Below the pieces are notes generated by a model, which was not told where the DNA came from, made no database searches, and saw only the letters and a program-made list of their open reading frames with translations. Of a DNA stretch of 64,000 nt, positions 35,389 through 46,559 are shown in pieces; position 1 is the stretch's first letter, and every line of letters starts with the position of its first letter. Origin of the DNA: Eublepharis macularius (lineage: Eukaryota > Chordata > Lepidosauria > Squamata > Eublepharidae). The position numbers and the translations under genes were made by a program. The stretch is from NCBI RefSeq assembly GCF_028583425.1, contig NC_072805.1:13154001-13218000 (forward strand), written 5' to 3'.

Positions 35389-36298
35389 ACTTCCTGTTTG
35401 GGATCCATGGAGGTCTAACGCAGCTCCACTTGCGGAGCTGACCGGACTGCCGTTTTAACCGGCCGGCGGGGTGAAAATAGCCCGCGGCCGACTGCTCTCA
35501 GGCGGGGAGCAGGCAAAGAACGCTCAAGACCCTAGGGTGAGCTAGATCTCGGACGAGGGGGGGCTCCATACAACGAGTCTCCCCCCGATCCTTGAGGTCC
35601 CACCTTGCGACGGGTCGGCTATAATCTCTGCGGCAGTTTTGGGGCCAATTCGGCTGGCATAAGACCTACATACCCAAGCATCGATTGGGGGAAGAAGCTG
35701 AGAGGAGAACTTAAAATCGAAACAGCGATTACAACCCGAGAAAAGTGAAGAGAAGGTAAAGATCATTATCTTCTGAGACGGGACAGATTGATAAAAACAG
35801 AGAGGAAAAAAAGTAGATTTTTAAACTGCAACAGACTAGTGAAAAGGAGGGGAAGACTCGGCAGGAATCGAATTTAAAAAGAGACTAAGTTTAAAGAAGT
35901 TATTAAAGAAATGGGACTATTGTTTTGAATACCTGTGGCTTTGGAGCTGTGAGAAAAAGACACCATCGCGAGATCTGCTGTGGGAAGACGGGAGACAGGA
36001 AGTGCGTAATAACAATAGAGTGGCTGGAGAGAAGCGGCCCTTGCTGGAGGGCAGGAAGTAGGGAATCGCCATTTTTGAAAGGGGAAGGGTCGCGGCTTCA
36101 GCAGAAGAGGAAGTAGGCCATCTTGGATTACAAAATCATAGAGAAACCATAGAGAAAAGACGCCCGACATTTTGGACTCTTTAAAATTTAATTCCTATAA
36201 GAAGACCGGGACATTTAAAATAGAAAAACGTTAAATTTTACGCCACGGAGTTAAGGAAGAGAGCGGATTCGTGGGAGCGAGCTAAAGCAAGCCCCACA
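35389..36298 (+). promoter_or_regulatory. L1 5'UTR with presumed internal promoter
   Basis: A 910-bp leader starts at the end of the target duplication. The first 150 bp are GC-rich (GGAGCTGACCGGACTGCCG, GGCCGGCGGGGTG); the remainder is purine-rich and A-rich. Full-length L1s carry their RNA polymerase II promoter here. No recognisable monomer repeats are present. Confidence 0.6.
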
Positions 36299-37093
36299 AT
36301 GTCAAAAAAAGAGTGGCAATCGGCAATAGAAAACCTGGATAAAAACCTGGACAAAAAACTTTTAGATATGATTAAAGAACTTAAGGACACGAAATTGGAG
36401 CTGATAAAAGAGGTTAAAGAGGTTACACAGACAGTAAAATTGGAGCTGTCAGAAGTGAAAAAAGGTATGGAAACAATACGAAGTGAATTACAAGGAACGC
36501 AGCAGAGAGTTAAAACAGTAGAAGACGCGATGGAGAATTTAGCAGACACGCAACAAACAGAGATGAGATTGGTGAAGGGGAGAATGTCAGTTGCAGAAAC
36601 TAAACATATGGAGAAGCAGCTACGTTTTCGTGGCTTGCCAGAAGTGGAAGGAAAGTCAGCGCAAGAACAGATGACTGAGGTGTTGGCTGAGTACCTGGGG
36701 AAGGAGGAGGAGGAAGTTGTGGCTATCCTAGATGTGGCATACCGTGTGAATTCGAGAATAGCAACCCAGAGGAAACTACCAAGAGATGTGATTGTGCAGT
36801 TTACAACACGAAATATGAAAGAGAGGATTGTGACAAAACAGTTTCAAGATCCATTGGAGATTGATGGCAAGACGATTATTATAATGAAGGAACTGCCCAG
36901 ATCAGTGTTACTGGACCGGAAAAAATATAAAGTGCTAATTCAGATTTTGAAGGACATGAAAATCAGGTACAGATGGGAGTTACCGGAAGGAGTGTCCTTT
37001 GAGTTTGGAGGGGCCAAAAAACGCATCAGATCTGAGCGAGAGATGGAGCGATTTATTAAGGACAATGAAAAAGACTTACCAACAAGATCATGA
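36299..37093 (+). CDS. L1 ORF1 protein (264 aa)
   Basis: An RNA-binding chaperone that trimerises and coats L1 RNA in the ribonucleoprotein particle. Residues about 5-95 are rich in Lys/Glu with Leu/Ile/Val in heptad spacing (KELKDTKLELIKEVKEVTQT), a coiled coil. Residues about 100-175 contain the RRM, seen as KQLRFRGLPEVEGKSAQEQM. The rest is the C-terminal domain (RDVIVQFTTRNMKERIV, then PEGVSFEFGGAKKRIRSE). At 264 residues it is shorter than human ORF1p (338), mainly in the coiled coil. The stop TGA at 37091-37093 overlaps the ORF2 ATG as ATGA. No frameshift or premature stop is present. Confidence 0.93.
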   Translation: MSKKEWQSAIENLDKNLDKKLLDMIKELKDTKLELIKEVKEVTQTVKLELSEVKKGMETIRSELQGTQQRVKTVEDAMENLADTQQTEMRLVKGRMSVAETKHMEKQLRFRGLPEVEGKSAQEQMTEVLAEYLGKEEEEVVAILDVAYRVNSRIATQRKLPRDVIVQFTTRNMKERIVTKQFQDPLEIDGKTIIIMKELPRSVLLDRKKYKVLIQILKDMKIRYRWELPEGVSFEFGGAKKRIRSEREMERFIKDNEKDLPTRS

Positions 37094-40000
37094 GTATGGA
37101 GTGTAAAGTATTATCTTGGAATGTAAATGGACTAAACTCACCGAATAAGAGGAAAAATACTTTTCACTGGCTACTAAAACAAAAATGTGACATTGTTTGT
37201 TTGCAAGAGACCCATATCAGAAAGCAGGATGTAAAATATTTAAAATCTGGAAAATTGGGCAAAGAATATGTAGCGGCCTCCAACAAGAAAAAAAGAGGAG
37301 TGGTGTTGTACATAAAAGAGGAGCTACAGCCAAAATTTGTTATGAGAGATGTGGAAGCTAGATTTGTAGCAGTGGAATGTATTTGGAATTTAAAGAGAGT
37401 GTTGGTAGTCGGACTTTATGCACCTAACGGTGCAAAAGAAAGCTTCTTTGAGGATTTAAGGAAGCATTTAGACGATCTTGCATACGACCAGATAATTCTT
37501 GCTGGAGACTTCAATGGAGTGACAGACTTGGAACTAGACAAAAAGACTACAACGGCACAAAAGAAAAGAGGACTGTTACCAAAGCTTTTTTTTGAGTTGA
37601 TTCAACAAGAGACTCTTGAAGATGTATGGAGGAGAGAATATCCTAAAAGCAGACAGTTTACTTTTTATTCTGCAAGGCATTCTACATTATCAAGAATTGA
37701 TATGATCTGGGCCTCAAAAGACTTAGCATTATGGACTAAGGAGGTAGAAATAATGCCTATGGTAGGCTCAGATCACAACCCAATTATGTGGAAATTTGGA
37801 AAAAAGAGAAAAAGGAAAGCATGGAGAATAAATGAGGACTTGTTACAGGAAAGAGAGAATATGGAAATACTGAGAAGAGAGACAAAGTTTTTTATACAAT
37901 ACAACGTGAATAAAGAAGTACCAACCAATAAAGTTTGGGATGCTTACAAGGCGGTTGTAAGGGGCATACTAATGGACTTAAATGGTAGAGCAAGAAAGAA
38001 GAAAGAGGAGAAAAGACAAGAGATTGAGGAGAAAATAAAAGCCAAAGAAATACAGCTAAAAAAGAGACCAGGGAAAAAGAAGGTATACCAGGAAATTAAA
38101 ATACTTCAAGAACAGCTAACAGCAATGAGCAATAAAGAATTGGAGTGGAATCTCAAAAGACTGAATCAAAAAGCGTTTGAGGGTGCTAATAAACCTGGGA
38201 AGTACCTGGCATGGCAATTGAAGAAGAAAAGGGAAAAGAAGATAATAAATAAAATTTGCGAAGATAACAAAACGTATTTGGAGCAGGCTACCATTAGTAG
38301 AGCCTTTTATAAATTTTACGCTAAGCTGTATAATAAAAAAGAAGTAAACAAAGAATCAATAGCGTCATATTTGGAGAAAACCAAACTTCCAGAAATCTCG
38401 GAAGCTTGGAGAAATAAGTTGAATAGTGAAGTAACTGACGAGGAAATAAGTAAGGCAATACAATCTGCAAATCTAGGAAAGGCGCCAGGGCCAGATGGAC
38501 TTACGGCTAAATTCTATAAGACAATGGCTAATGAACTGGCACCATTCCTAAAAGAGGTGATGAATGGGGTTTTAAGGGATCAAAGGATTCCAGAAACTTG
38601 GAGTGAAGCGAATATATCATTGATCCCAAAAGAGGGCCAAGACCTGACTAATGTGAAAAATTATAGACCTATATCGCTACTCAACAATGACTATAAAATT
38701 TTTGCGAAGATATTGGCGGAGAGATTGAAGGGGTGGCTCTCGGAAGTCATAGAGGAGGAACAAGCAGGCTTTTTGCCAGACAGACAAATAAGAGACAACT
38801 TAAGGACAGTGATCAATGCTATTGAATATTATGACAAGCGTTGTGACAAAGAGGTTGGTTTCTTCTTTGTTGACGCTGAAAAAGCGTTTGACAATTTAAA
38901 CTGGGACTTTATGTTTGCCACTATGGAAAAGCTACAATTGGGAGAAAGATTCATCAGAGCAATTAAGGAAATTTATAGAGACCAGACTGCAGCAATTGTG
39001 GTGAATGATGAATTGACCAAGAAATTGACGATAAGTAAAGGAACAAGACAAGGTTGCCCGTTATCTCCATTGTTGTTCATTTTAGTATTGGAGATTCTGA
39101 TGATACAAATACGTCAAGATGATGAAATTCGTGGAATAAAAATAAAGGACTATTCATACAAGGTCAGAGCATTTGCGGATGACATAATGTTAATTGTAGA
39201 GGACCCATTGGAGAACATGCCAAGAGTGATAGATAAGATCAAGGAGTTTGGAGACTTGGCAGGTTTCTTCATTAACAAAAAGAAGTCAAAGATATTATGC
39301 AAAAATATGACTAAGCAGAAACAACAATTGTTAATGGAAACAACGGATTGTGAAGTAACAAGTAAAGTGAAATATTTGGGAGTCGAATTAACTGCATAGA
39401 ACATAGATCTATTCAAAAACAATTATGAAAAACTATGGACTCAGATAGAGAGAGACTTGATTAAATGGAATAGATTGAATTTGTCATGGTTGGGCAGGAT
39501 TGCAGCAGTTAAGATGAATGTGTTACCAAGAGTAATGTTTTTGCTACAGACAATACCAATCATCAGAGACTCCAAACAATTTGAAAAATGGCAGAGGAAA
39601 ATATCAGATTTTGTTTGGGCAGGCAAGAAGCCTCGAGTGAAAGTGAAAGTTTTACAAGATGCAAAGGAAAGAGGCGGAATGCAACTGCCCAATCTGAGAC
39701 TTTATCATGATGCAATCTGCCTAGTTTGGTTGAAAGAATGGATGACATTAAAGAACAAGAAACTATTAGCCCTAGAGGGATATAAAAAAATATTTGGATG
39801 GCACGCATATTTATGGCATGACAAAGTAAAGGTCAACTCGATGTTCCTGCATCACTTTGTTCGGAGAAGTCTATACATAATCTGGAAGAAGTACAGAATT
39901 TATCTACAAGAAGGAACCCCTTTGTGGGTGGTTCCATATGAGGTGATAGACCCGAGAGCTGTTGATAATGAACAACAATGTTTAACGTATAAAGAAATAA

Positions 40001-40851
40001 CTAAAACTGAAGCATCCAAACTTAGAATAAAGACACAAGAGGAACTATCACCTAACTACGATTGGTTCCAGTATAGACAGATCAGAGACTTATATAATTC
40101 GGACTCTGTAAAGGGAGGTATACGAATAGAGAATTCGGAACTAGAGCAGACCCTTCTTAAAGAAGATAAGAAAAGAATATCCAAGGTATACCAAGTACTG
40201 TTGAAGTGGTATACCGAGGATGAGATAGTTAAAACACAAATGGTGAAATGGGCTATAAACTTTAATAAAGAAATAACAATGGAGGCATGGGAATACTTGT
40301 GGAAAACTACAATGAAGACAACGACATGTATTAATATCAAAGAGAACATTTATAAAATGATCTATCGTTGGTACATGACACCAAAGAAGATTGCGCTAGG
40401 GAATTTGAATACTTCTAATAAATGCTGGAAATGTAAGAAGCATGAGGGCTCCCTCTATCATATGTGGTGGTCGTGTGAGGTAGCCAGGCAGTACTGGGGG
40501 GAAATAATAAGAGAAATGAGTGAAATTTTACAATTTCAAATTAATAAGAACCCAGAACTCCTGCTACTGAACTTGGGAATGGAGGGAATTCCAGCCCAAC
40601 ACAGGACGTTGATATTTTATATGACAGCAGCAGCTAGACTTTTGTATGCGCAAAAATGGAAAGTACAAGAAGTGCCAACTATTGAAGATTGGACTTACAA
40701 ATTGCTGTATATGGCTGAAATGGACAAGATGACAAGAAAATTGAGAGATCTGGACTCAGGGCAGTTCAACACAGACTGGGAGAAGCTGAAACAATACCTG
40801 GAGAAGAAATGGGAGGTGGGAGGAAAACTGTGGCAGTTTGAGAACTACTGA
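37090..40851 (+). pseudogene. L1 ORF2: endonuclease-reverse transcriptase with one amber stop
   Basis: The frame spans 1253 codons and is open except for TAG at codon 770 (39397-39399). Human ORF2p has 1275 residues, so the length is normal. The APE-type endonuclease shows SWNVNGLN (9-16), LQETH (38-42), AGDFN (138-142) and GSDHNP (227-232). The reverse transcriptase shows GKAPGPDGLTAKFYK, NYRPISLLN, QAGFLPDRQ, FVDAEKAFD (catalytic Asp595), KGTRQGCPLSP and FADD (695-698). The C-terminal Cys/His motif is C1112-x2-C1115-x8-H1124-x4-C1129. All visible catalytic residues are present. The stop lies after the catalytic FADD motif and would remove about 480 residues, including the Cys/His motif. No frameshifts are seen. 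Confidence 0.93.
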
Positions 40852-41369
40852 AGTATTGAAGTAGAGGGGGGAGACTTTACCGGGGGGAGAAGAGATAAAT
40901 GTGAATTAATAAGCAGTCAGATTAATAGATTGACATATATATAGATATATATAGGTTAACAAACAGAACATAGAGAAAATAATTAATTATAAGGACTAAA
41001 TATAAGGAGCGATTAACTAACAATATTTTCTTTTTTTTCTGACAAGTTTTGTACCAAACTGAATGTCTGAAGATATAGATGGGTCAAATTGATTGTCTAC
41101 GTGAGGAGAGATATATAGAACTATTATAAAAAGATAGAATGAGTAATATATATAGAGAATAAGTCAAATTGTTTGATATAAACGAATGTATGATCTATAT
41201 GGTTTATGATATATAGAAATACCTGAAATTGAAAAATTGGGATAAATTGTTTATCTAAGATGGAAACAAAGGCTTACAGTTTGGGCATATAATGTTAAAA
41301 ATAGTTAAGGATGTACTGCTTAGAATAATGGAGAATATATATTTGTTTTAGATAGAGGAAGCTAATAAA

Positions 41370-41450
41370 AGTAAGGGAAAGGGGACAAAGGGTTGGAAAG
41401 CTGTTGGAAGTCAACAAAAAGGGGGGGGAAAGGGAGGGGGTTAGAGATGA
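41370..41450 (+). other. G-rich polypurine tract in the L1 3'UTR
   Basis: The stretch contains GGGAAAGGGGACAAAGGG, later AAAAAGGGGGGGGAAAGG and GAGGGGGTTAG, almost all purines. Mammalian L1s carry a G-rich polypurine tract able to form quadruplexes at the same place; this one is positionally equivalent. Confidence 0.6.
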
Positions 41451-42479
41451 AAAAATTGGGGAAAATTGAATGTAAATGTGGAAATAATGGATTCTAACCC
41501 AATAAAAATTTTTCAAAAAAAAAAAAAAGAAAGAAATTAGCATTTTGGCAATATCTACAATTGAAATGTAACCGTCATGCCAAGTTTGGCCCTGATGATT
41601 TAGGCACATTGGAGCCTCTGGAAATAATCAGCTTGGATCCTAAGGACAGTGTGTAAAGCTGTGCTAGAGGAAGGCAACTTCCCACATTTTGGAATTTGAT
41701 TTATTTCCACAGGCACGGACATCTCTTTTATTCATCCCTTTGCTGACCTACAGTCAGATTAAATGAAGAAGAAAGCCTGCAAATAAAAACACCATAGCGG
41801 AGTTCTGTTCTTAAAGCTGCCAAGCCATCTCAAGTTAACTGAGCGGTCTTTAGAACGGCAACTTATACCGAAAGAAAAACCCACCTGTGAGTTCCTGTTA
41901 CTTCCATAGGTTGGGTCTTACGCACCATAATAATTCCTAGTGCTGTGCTGTGCTTCCCGCACACATTTATGACCTTGCTTGTTATCACCCCTGGCTGGTA
42001 AGAGGTGGAGAAACAAACGAATTTGGTTGGCCCACAGATGCTCGATTCTGTACTCCAGACTCTGCCTGATACTTGGCCACTTGGGAAAGCCAGAAATGTC
42101 AGGATTTCAAGGCTTGTTATTGCTGAATGTCTTTTTTCTTCTGTGCTAGGAAGCCATGACTCCACCACTTAGAGAAACCTGAACAAAAAAAAAATAATTG
42201 AACGTAGGAAAAAATAGCATTTCATACATAAAAAGAATGAATGAAATTCAGTGGCATTAGGGCTGAATATTTAGAACTTTCTGAAATTTTATGAAAACTT
42301 TATAGAACTTCAATATAATATGGTTGAGGCTGGGCTATGGATGAGCCTTCCGGCTGGCCACCTGAGAAAGAGAATGTAACTCCTTCCCGGTTTTTCTCTT
42401 TTCCACCTGCTGGACCATTGCTGTCCCTCCCCCTCCCCCCCCAGAAATGTTTTAGAAATTATGGGGGCTGGGTAATATG

Positions 42480-42635
42480 GGCCGTCACTTAGTGCTGTTC
42501 TTTAACTACTGAATTATATATTTTTATGGTTTTAAGTGGAAATTTTTAATGCAAATTTAAACATTGTTGTCATCCACTCTGAGCCTGCTCACAGGGAGAG
42601 CGGACTATAAGTTAAATAAATAATAACAATATAAT
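42480..42635 (+). repeat. L2-clade LINE 3' end
   Basis: It shows CATCCACTCTGAGCCTGCTC, ACAGGGAGAGCGGACTATAA and an AAATAAATAATAACAA tail, homologous to the ends at 30375 and 46360. Only the 3' terminus is recognisable. Confidence 0.6.
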
Positions 42636-42639
42636 TCCT

Positions 42640-44180
42640 CTCCCTCTTGCCTTTTTGCTTGGACACCTGTTCTTTTCCATCTCAGCCTTTTTCTCTCTCC
42701 TCTTTCTAGAAGTGAACTTGCCCTGTTTGTTCTATTTATATTCCCTGTTTAGTCTAGAGGAGGATTGGTTTATGGCCGTGGTGCCCACTCCGTGATTCAC
42801 AGAGATTCACATTTACTAGCCACCAAAAGAGCCGCTGTTACTTCCCCTCCCTGGCATAATGCCTGCACCTCAAGGAGATTTGCAGCTTTTCTGGTGGCTT
42901 GTTTTAAGGTGGGAACCCAGTGCGAGCTTCAGTCCCTACCAGGCCCAGCCTAAAACATGTGGTGGGTGCCACATTGGAGAATGATGCTCACAAGAGTCAC
43001 AATGGCATGTTAAAGAAGTGCATGGAGCTCCCAAACCCCTGAGCAAGTATCGCCGATTTATGGGAAGGACAGGTTGTTGGACTTTACTGTAACTCAAAAA
43101 GTTGTGGCAGACTTGAAGTAAAATCTTACTCTAGATTAAGATTAAAAAATTCAAGGAGTCTTGTTGGTCCATCAAAAAAAGAAGAAGCTCAAAATCAGTG
43201 CTACTGATTTTATTAGAATGAACTAAAGTGTCCTAAACTAATCGGGAAGCTTTTGCTTTGCTGAGAACTCTCCTTCAGCCATTCTGTATTTTTAAAAGGA
43301 ATGGGGAAAAGAGGGAAGAGATGTTTTCAGGCCATTGATGGAAAAAACTGCTCAGCGTGTAGCTTGTAACAGCCTTAGAGATGGAGTTCAAGAGGTATTC
43401 TACAGGCTTAATTAGATTAAATCACACTTGGCGATTATAAGAGATTGTACCAAAGCGTACTGGTATAAAGACACAGTGGCAGCTCTCTCTTTTGAAAATC
43501 CAGCAGGTATTCGGATCTGTTTCCAGAGCTGATTGGAAGACAAGGGTTCAAAACGTTCTTTCGGCCATTTGTCCTGGGCAGTCCTACTCGGCCAGAGGCC
43601 ATTTAATGGCCTGCTGCTCTGAAGATTCTGTGGGCTTTCTAATTTCCAAAAATGGGCCTAGCTCGGCAAGTAGTTGGTCTGACATTAAATAAAGGACAAT
43701 CAACTAAATTGTGAAGTGCCTTTTGCCTCAAGGTTGAAACTGCTCCCTCTCCCCCCATTAAATAAGGTCTTTTCTTTATAAAATTCTGCATTATGGTTGT
43801 TCTGGTTATAATGTGGTTGTTCTGGAAATTCAGACGTTTTGCTGTGTAGCCTCAGGTCTCCTGTTTTGAAACTTCCCATCACCAGGAACTGTTCATATCT
43901 ACGCTTGGGGAATTGCCACTTTCTGGCTTGAGTCCTAGGTGCAAACGCCATCCAGTGGGGTCGAGGCTTGCTGAACCTCACCCATGGAGCGTGTGCACAG
44001 GGCCCCGTTGGCCGTTCTGAAGGAAGATGATCTGCCTTGAGGGGGGAAACTATCTTTGAAGAAACCCCCTCTGCCACTACCAGCCTTCTCAGGAACCTTT
44101 GAGAAGTTTCTGAAGAATCCCAGAGTTCCCCACAGCAAAACCCACTTTATAGTATTAGGTAAAAAATATTAGTCTGTCAA
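42640..44180. other. intron 2 segment, no mobile element assigned
   Basis: I see no exon or named repeat. The part 43390-43700 has moderately AT-rich blocks with ATTAGATTAAATCAC and CCATTTAATGGCC that resemble homeodomain or palindromic sites, but nothing decisive. Confidence 0.35.
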
Positions 44181-44184
44181 AAGT

Positions 44185-44368
44185 TGGGTTGCCAGCTCCA
44201 TGATGGGAAATTCCTGGAGATTTGGGCATTGATGGATGGAGAGGGGAGGGAGCTCAGCTGGGGTATAATATCATAGCAGCCATTTTCTCCATGGCAGCTG
44301 GTCTGTATGGCCTGGAGATCAGTTGTATTCAGGGAGCTCTCCAGCGACCACCTGGAGGTTGGCAACCT
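44185..44368 (-). repeat. GGGTTGCC-type MITE, reverse
   Basis: Inverted ends GGGTTGCCAGC (44186) and GGTTGGCAACC (right) flank a body homologous to 58486-58700 in the opposite orientation: GGAAATTCCTGGAGATTTGG, GGGAGGGAGCTCAGC, AGCCATTTTCTCCATGG, GGAGATCAGTTG and CCACCTGGAGG. Non-coding. Confidence 0.75.
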
Positions 44369-44529
44369 TAGTCAAAAGAAAGTTTGATGTCCTCAGAGTT
44401 TTAAAGGTAAATTAGGACACCTTTTTCAGCGTTACACCTCTAGTCCTGATCTGTTAAAGAAGCCTGCCGGTGATTGCAGTACTTGTGGGTTTCGGCTGAA
44501 ATGCCAGTAACTCTGTTTTGAGTTCGGAT

Positions 44530-44656
44530 CATGCATCTGACGAAGAGAACTTGATTCTCGAAAGCTTATGCTACAGTAAAATTGGTTAGTCTTAAAGGTG
44601 CTACTGGACTCTTTTTGATTTTGCTACTACAGACTAACACGGCTAACTCCTCTGGA
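44530..44656 (+). repeat. Penelope-like tail, best hammerhead-like copy
   Basis: A single forward unit: CTGACGA (44537-44543), AGAGAACTTGATTCTC, GAAA (44560-44563), GCTTATGC, then AAATTGGTTAGTCTTAAAGG, TGCTACTGGACTC and the terminal GACTAACACGGCTAACTCC. Sister copies are inverted pairs at 19281-19495 and 57744-58036. See findings for the fold. Confidence 0.65.
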
Positions 44657-44664
44657 TCTGTTTT

Positions 44665-44862
44665 GTCCGGCATACCCTCAGTAAACTTTTATTGGCCCTC
44701 TTCCCTGGTTGTGTTTTTTGTATGTCTGTATGTCTTTACTGTTTTGTTAAATGATATATACATTTTAACACTGCTTTTAATGTTTTTAATGCCTTGATTT
44801 TTGCCACCTTGGGAACCCTATTTGGGTGGAAAGGGGGCATATAAATGTTTTAAATAAATAAG
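44665..44862 (+). repeat. L2/CR1-type LINE 3' end
   Basis: A T-rich segment followed by TTTTTAATGCCTTGATTTTT, GCCACCTTGGGAACCCTATT, GGGGGCATATAAATGTTTTA and an AATAAATAAG tail, the usual LINE terminus pattern. It directly follows the Penelope-like copy. Confidence 0.55.
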
Positions 44863-45029
44863 CTGAGCACAATCAGGGTTGTATCCCCGGATCCTCTGCA
44901 AGAGATCCCAGAGTGATCATCTCTGGTTGTTTCGTGCAGCCACTTGGGGAAGCCAAACATCTTCGGCCAGCCCAGTCCGGAGAGCATCAGTACCCCCATT
45001 TCTTACGCTCTTGTTTCTTTTTGCTCTAG

Positions 45030-45103
45030 GACCACAGTGCTGGCTGCCGTAGCCTTCCTGGATGCCTTCCAGAAAGTTGCAGACATGGCCACCAACACAC
45101 GAG
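45030..45103 (+). CDS. MTSS2: MTSS2 exon 3, residues 44 (part)-69 (part)
   Basis: Seventy-four bases after acceptor TTTTTGCTCTAG|GACCAC complete Arg44 and encode TTVLAAVAFLDAFQKVADMA TNTR plus the first base of Gly69. The exon ends at donor CACGAG|GTAGGA (GT at 45104). The upstream polypyrimidine tract TTGTTTCTTTTTGCTC is strong. AFLDAFQKVADMATNTRG is the most conserved stretch of the MTSS/IRSp53 I-BAR fold in this window and lies on the first long helix. Phase 2-to-1 joins match exons 2 and 4 exactly. Confidence 0.95.
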
Positions 45104-45391
45104 GTAGGACAGTGTATGACAGGAAGCCTCTTGGATATCGGTGGGGGTTAGGATTTCGTTGGCTCCAAGACCAGCCACACATTTTCTAGGCTCCTTGCTT
45201 AGCTTTCTATCCGGAGAACAAAATGGTACCAGTGAAAAGTGATCACCAAACTGGTAGACAGTTACGCAAACTCACTTGGCTATTAACTCCATGACACACT
45301 TTTAGCCATGCTTTGTACCCAGGAAGGTTAAAGAGCAGTAAAATAATGGCATTTTTCATATCCTTTTGATACGCTTTGTGGGATCGAACCA

Positions 45392-45615
45392 AGGACAGTG
45401 TGACATAGTGGTTAGAGTGCCAGGCTAGGATCTGGGATACCCCAGTTCAGGCCCACTGTGCCACACAAGCTCTCTTGGCTGACCGTGGGCCAATCAGTCT
45501 CTGTCAGCCTAGCCTACCTCATAAGGAGATGGTTGTGAGGATAAAACGAATAATGCTGTAAGCTGCTTTGGGTTCCCATTGGAGAGAAAAGTAAGGTCTA
45601 AATGACTAAATAAGG
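45392..45615 (+). repeat. tRNA-derived SINE, forward, full length
   Basis: Head AGTGTGACATAGTGGTTAGA, CTAGGATCTGGGATACCCC, GTTCAGGCCCACTGTGCC, then CCTACCTCATAAGGAGATGG TTGTG and GCTTTGGGTTCCCATTGGAG, with a TAAATGACTAAATAAG tail. Confidence 0.8.
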
Positions 45616-46359
45616 CCCATCTCCAGCAGAGGTCACCAGCCAAATGCCTCTGGGGAGGTCTTAAGCAGGCCATGAAGGCACAGAATATTCCTTTTTGTTT
45701 TGCGCCCAGCATCTAAAAATACTGCCTCTGAACATGGACGTTTCATTTCTGTTAACAGCTATAGACCACCTGTATGTTATTACTTTGTCCTGTCCTATTA
45801 GACAGCTGTATAATGATTACTGGTGGTGGTGGGTGTTACCACAGAGACCCACATGGTAGAGAGTTTCAGATGTTTGGGGGGTGAGCTGTGATCACCTTGC
45901 CACGGTGGGCAATTCTGGGCAGCAATCCCATGAGTGACCATAAGTTGAGGACTTTCATTGTACCTTTCTTTTTAATCCACTCTAAAATGCTTGTGCTGAA
46001 TTTATTTCTAATACTTATATCCCCCTTATCTCCTGATCAATGAGACTCAGAGTGGCTTTGAACCAAGTAAAATATCAATTCAACAGAAATACAGGTGAAA
46101 AGAGCAGACCATAAACTCCACTCATGAGTCACCGAAAGCATGTTGGAAAAATTGCACTTTTACAGCACCTCTGAAATCTTTGAAAAGGTGGGTCCTTCCT
46201 TGCGTCCTCAGGAAGCCAGTTTCCTAAAACGGGAGTGGCCACCAAGAAAGTCCAAACAGAAACAGTTCTCACCATCATATCTTGAAGCAATGAACTTCAG
46301 CCCTATGAGAGCTGCCCGCCACTGTTCTTAAGCTGCTGCTATGTTCAATTGTACTGTTG

Positions 46360-46553
46360 CATTATTTGTTATTAACTGTATTGCCGCCATCAGGAAAAAG
46401 AGTGCTGCTATTTTTTATATTTTTGTATGATGCTTTAAAATGTTTTATATGGAATGTTTTAAATGTTCTTAATGCTGTTATCTGCCCTGAGCCTGCTCGC
46501 GGAGAGGACGGAATACAAATACGATAAAAAAATTAAAAAAATAAAATAAAAAG
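46360..46553 (+). repeat. L2-clade LINE 3' end
   Basis: ATGCTGTTATCTGCCCTGAG CCTGCTCGCGG is followed by GGAATACAAATACGATAAAA and an A-rich tail of AAATAAAATAAAAA. The upstream part is T-rich 3'UTR. Confidence 0.65.
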
Positions 46554-46559
46554 CTTCAG

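Larger units (their letters stand above)
35389..41531 (+). mobile_element. full-length L1 LINE in MTSS2 intron 2
   Basis: A 6143-bp non-LTR retrotransposon in the same orientation as the host gene. It is flanked by the perfect 16-bp duplication AGAAATTAGCATTTTG at 35373-35388 and 41532-41547. Order: 910-bp 5'UTR (35389-36298), ORF1 (36299-37093), ORF2 (37090-40851), about 670-bp 3'UTR with a G-rich polypurine tract, AATAAAA near 41501 and a 13-A tail followed by GAAAG. The intact target duplication, open ORF1 and a single nonsense codon in ORF2 point to a recent insertion. The L1 clade is supported by the ORF1 coiled-coil/RRM architecture and the APE endonuclease plus RT order of ORF2. Confidence 0.95.
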
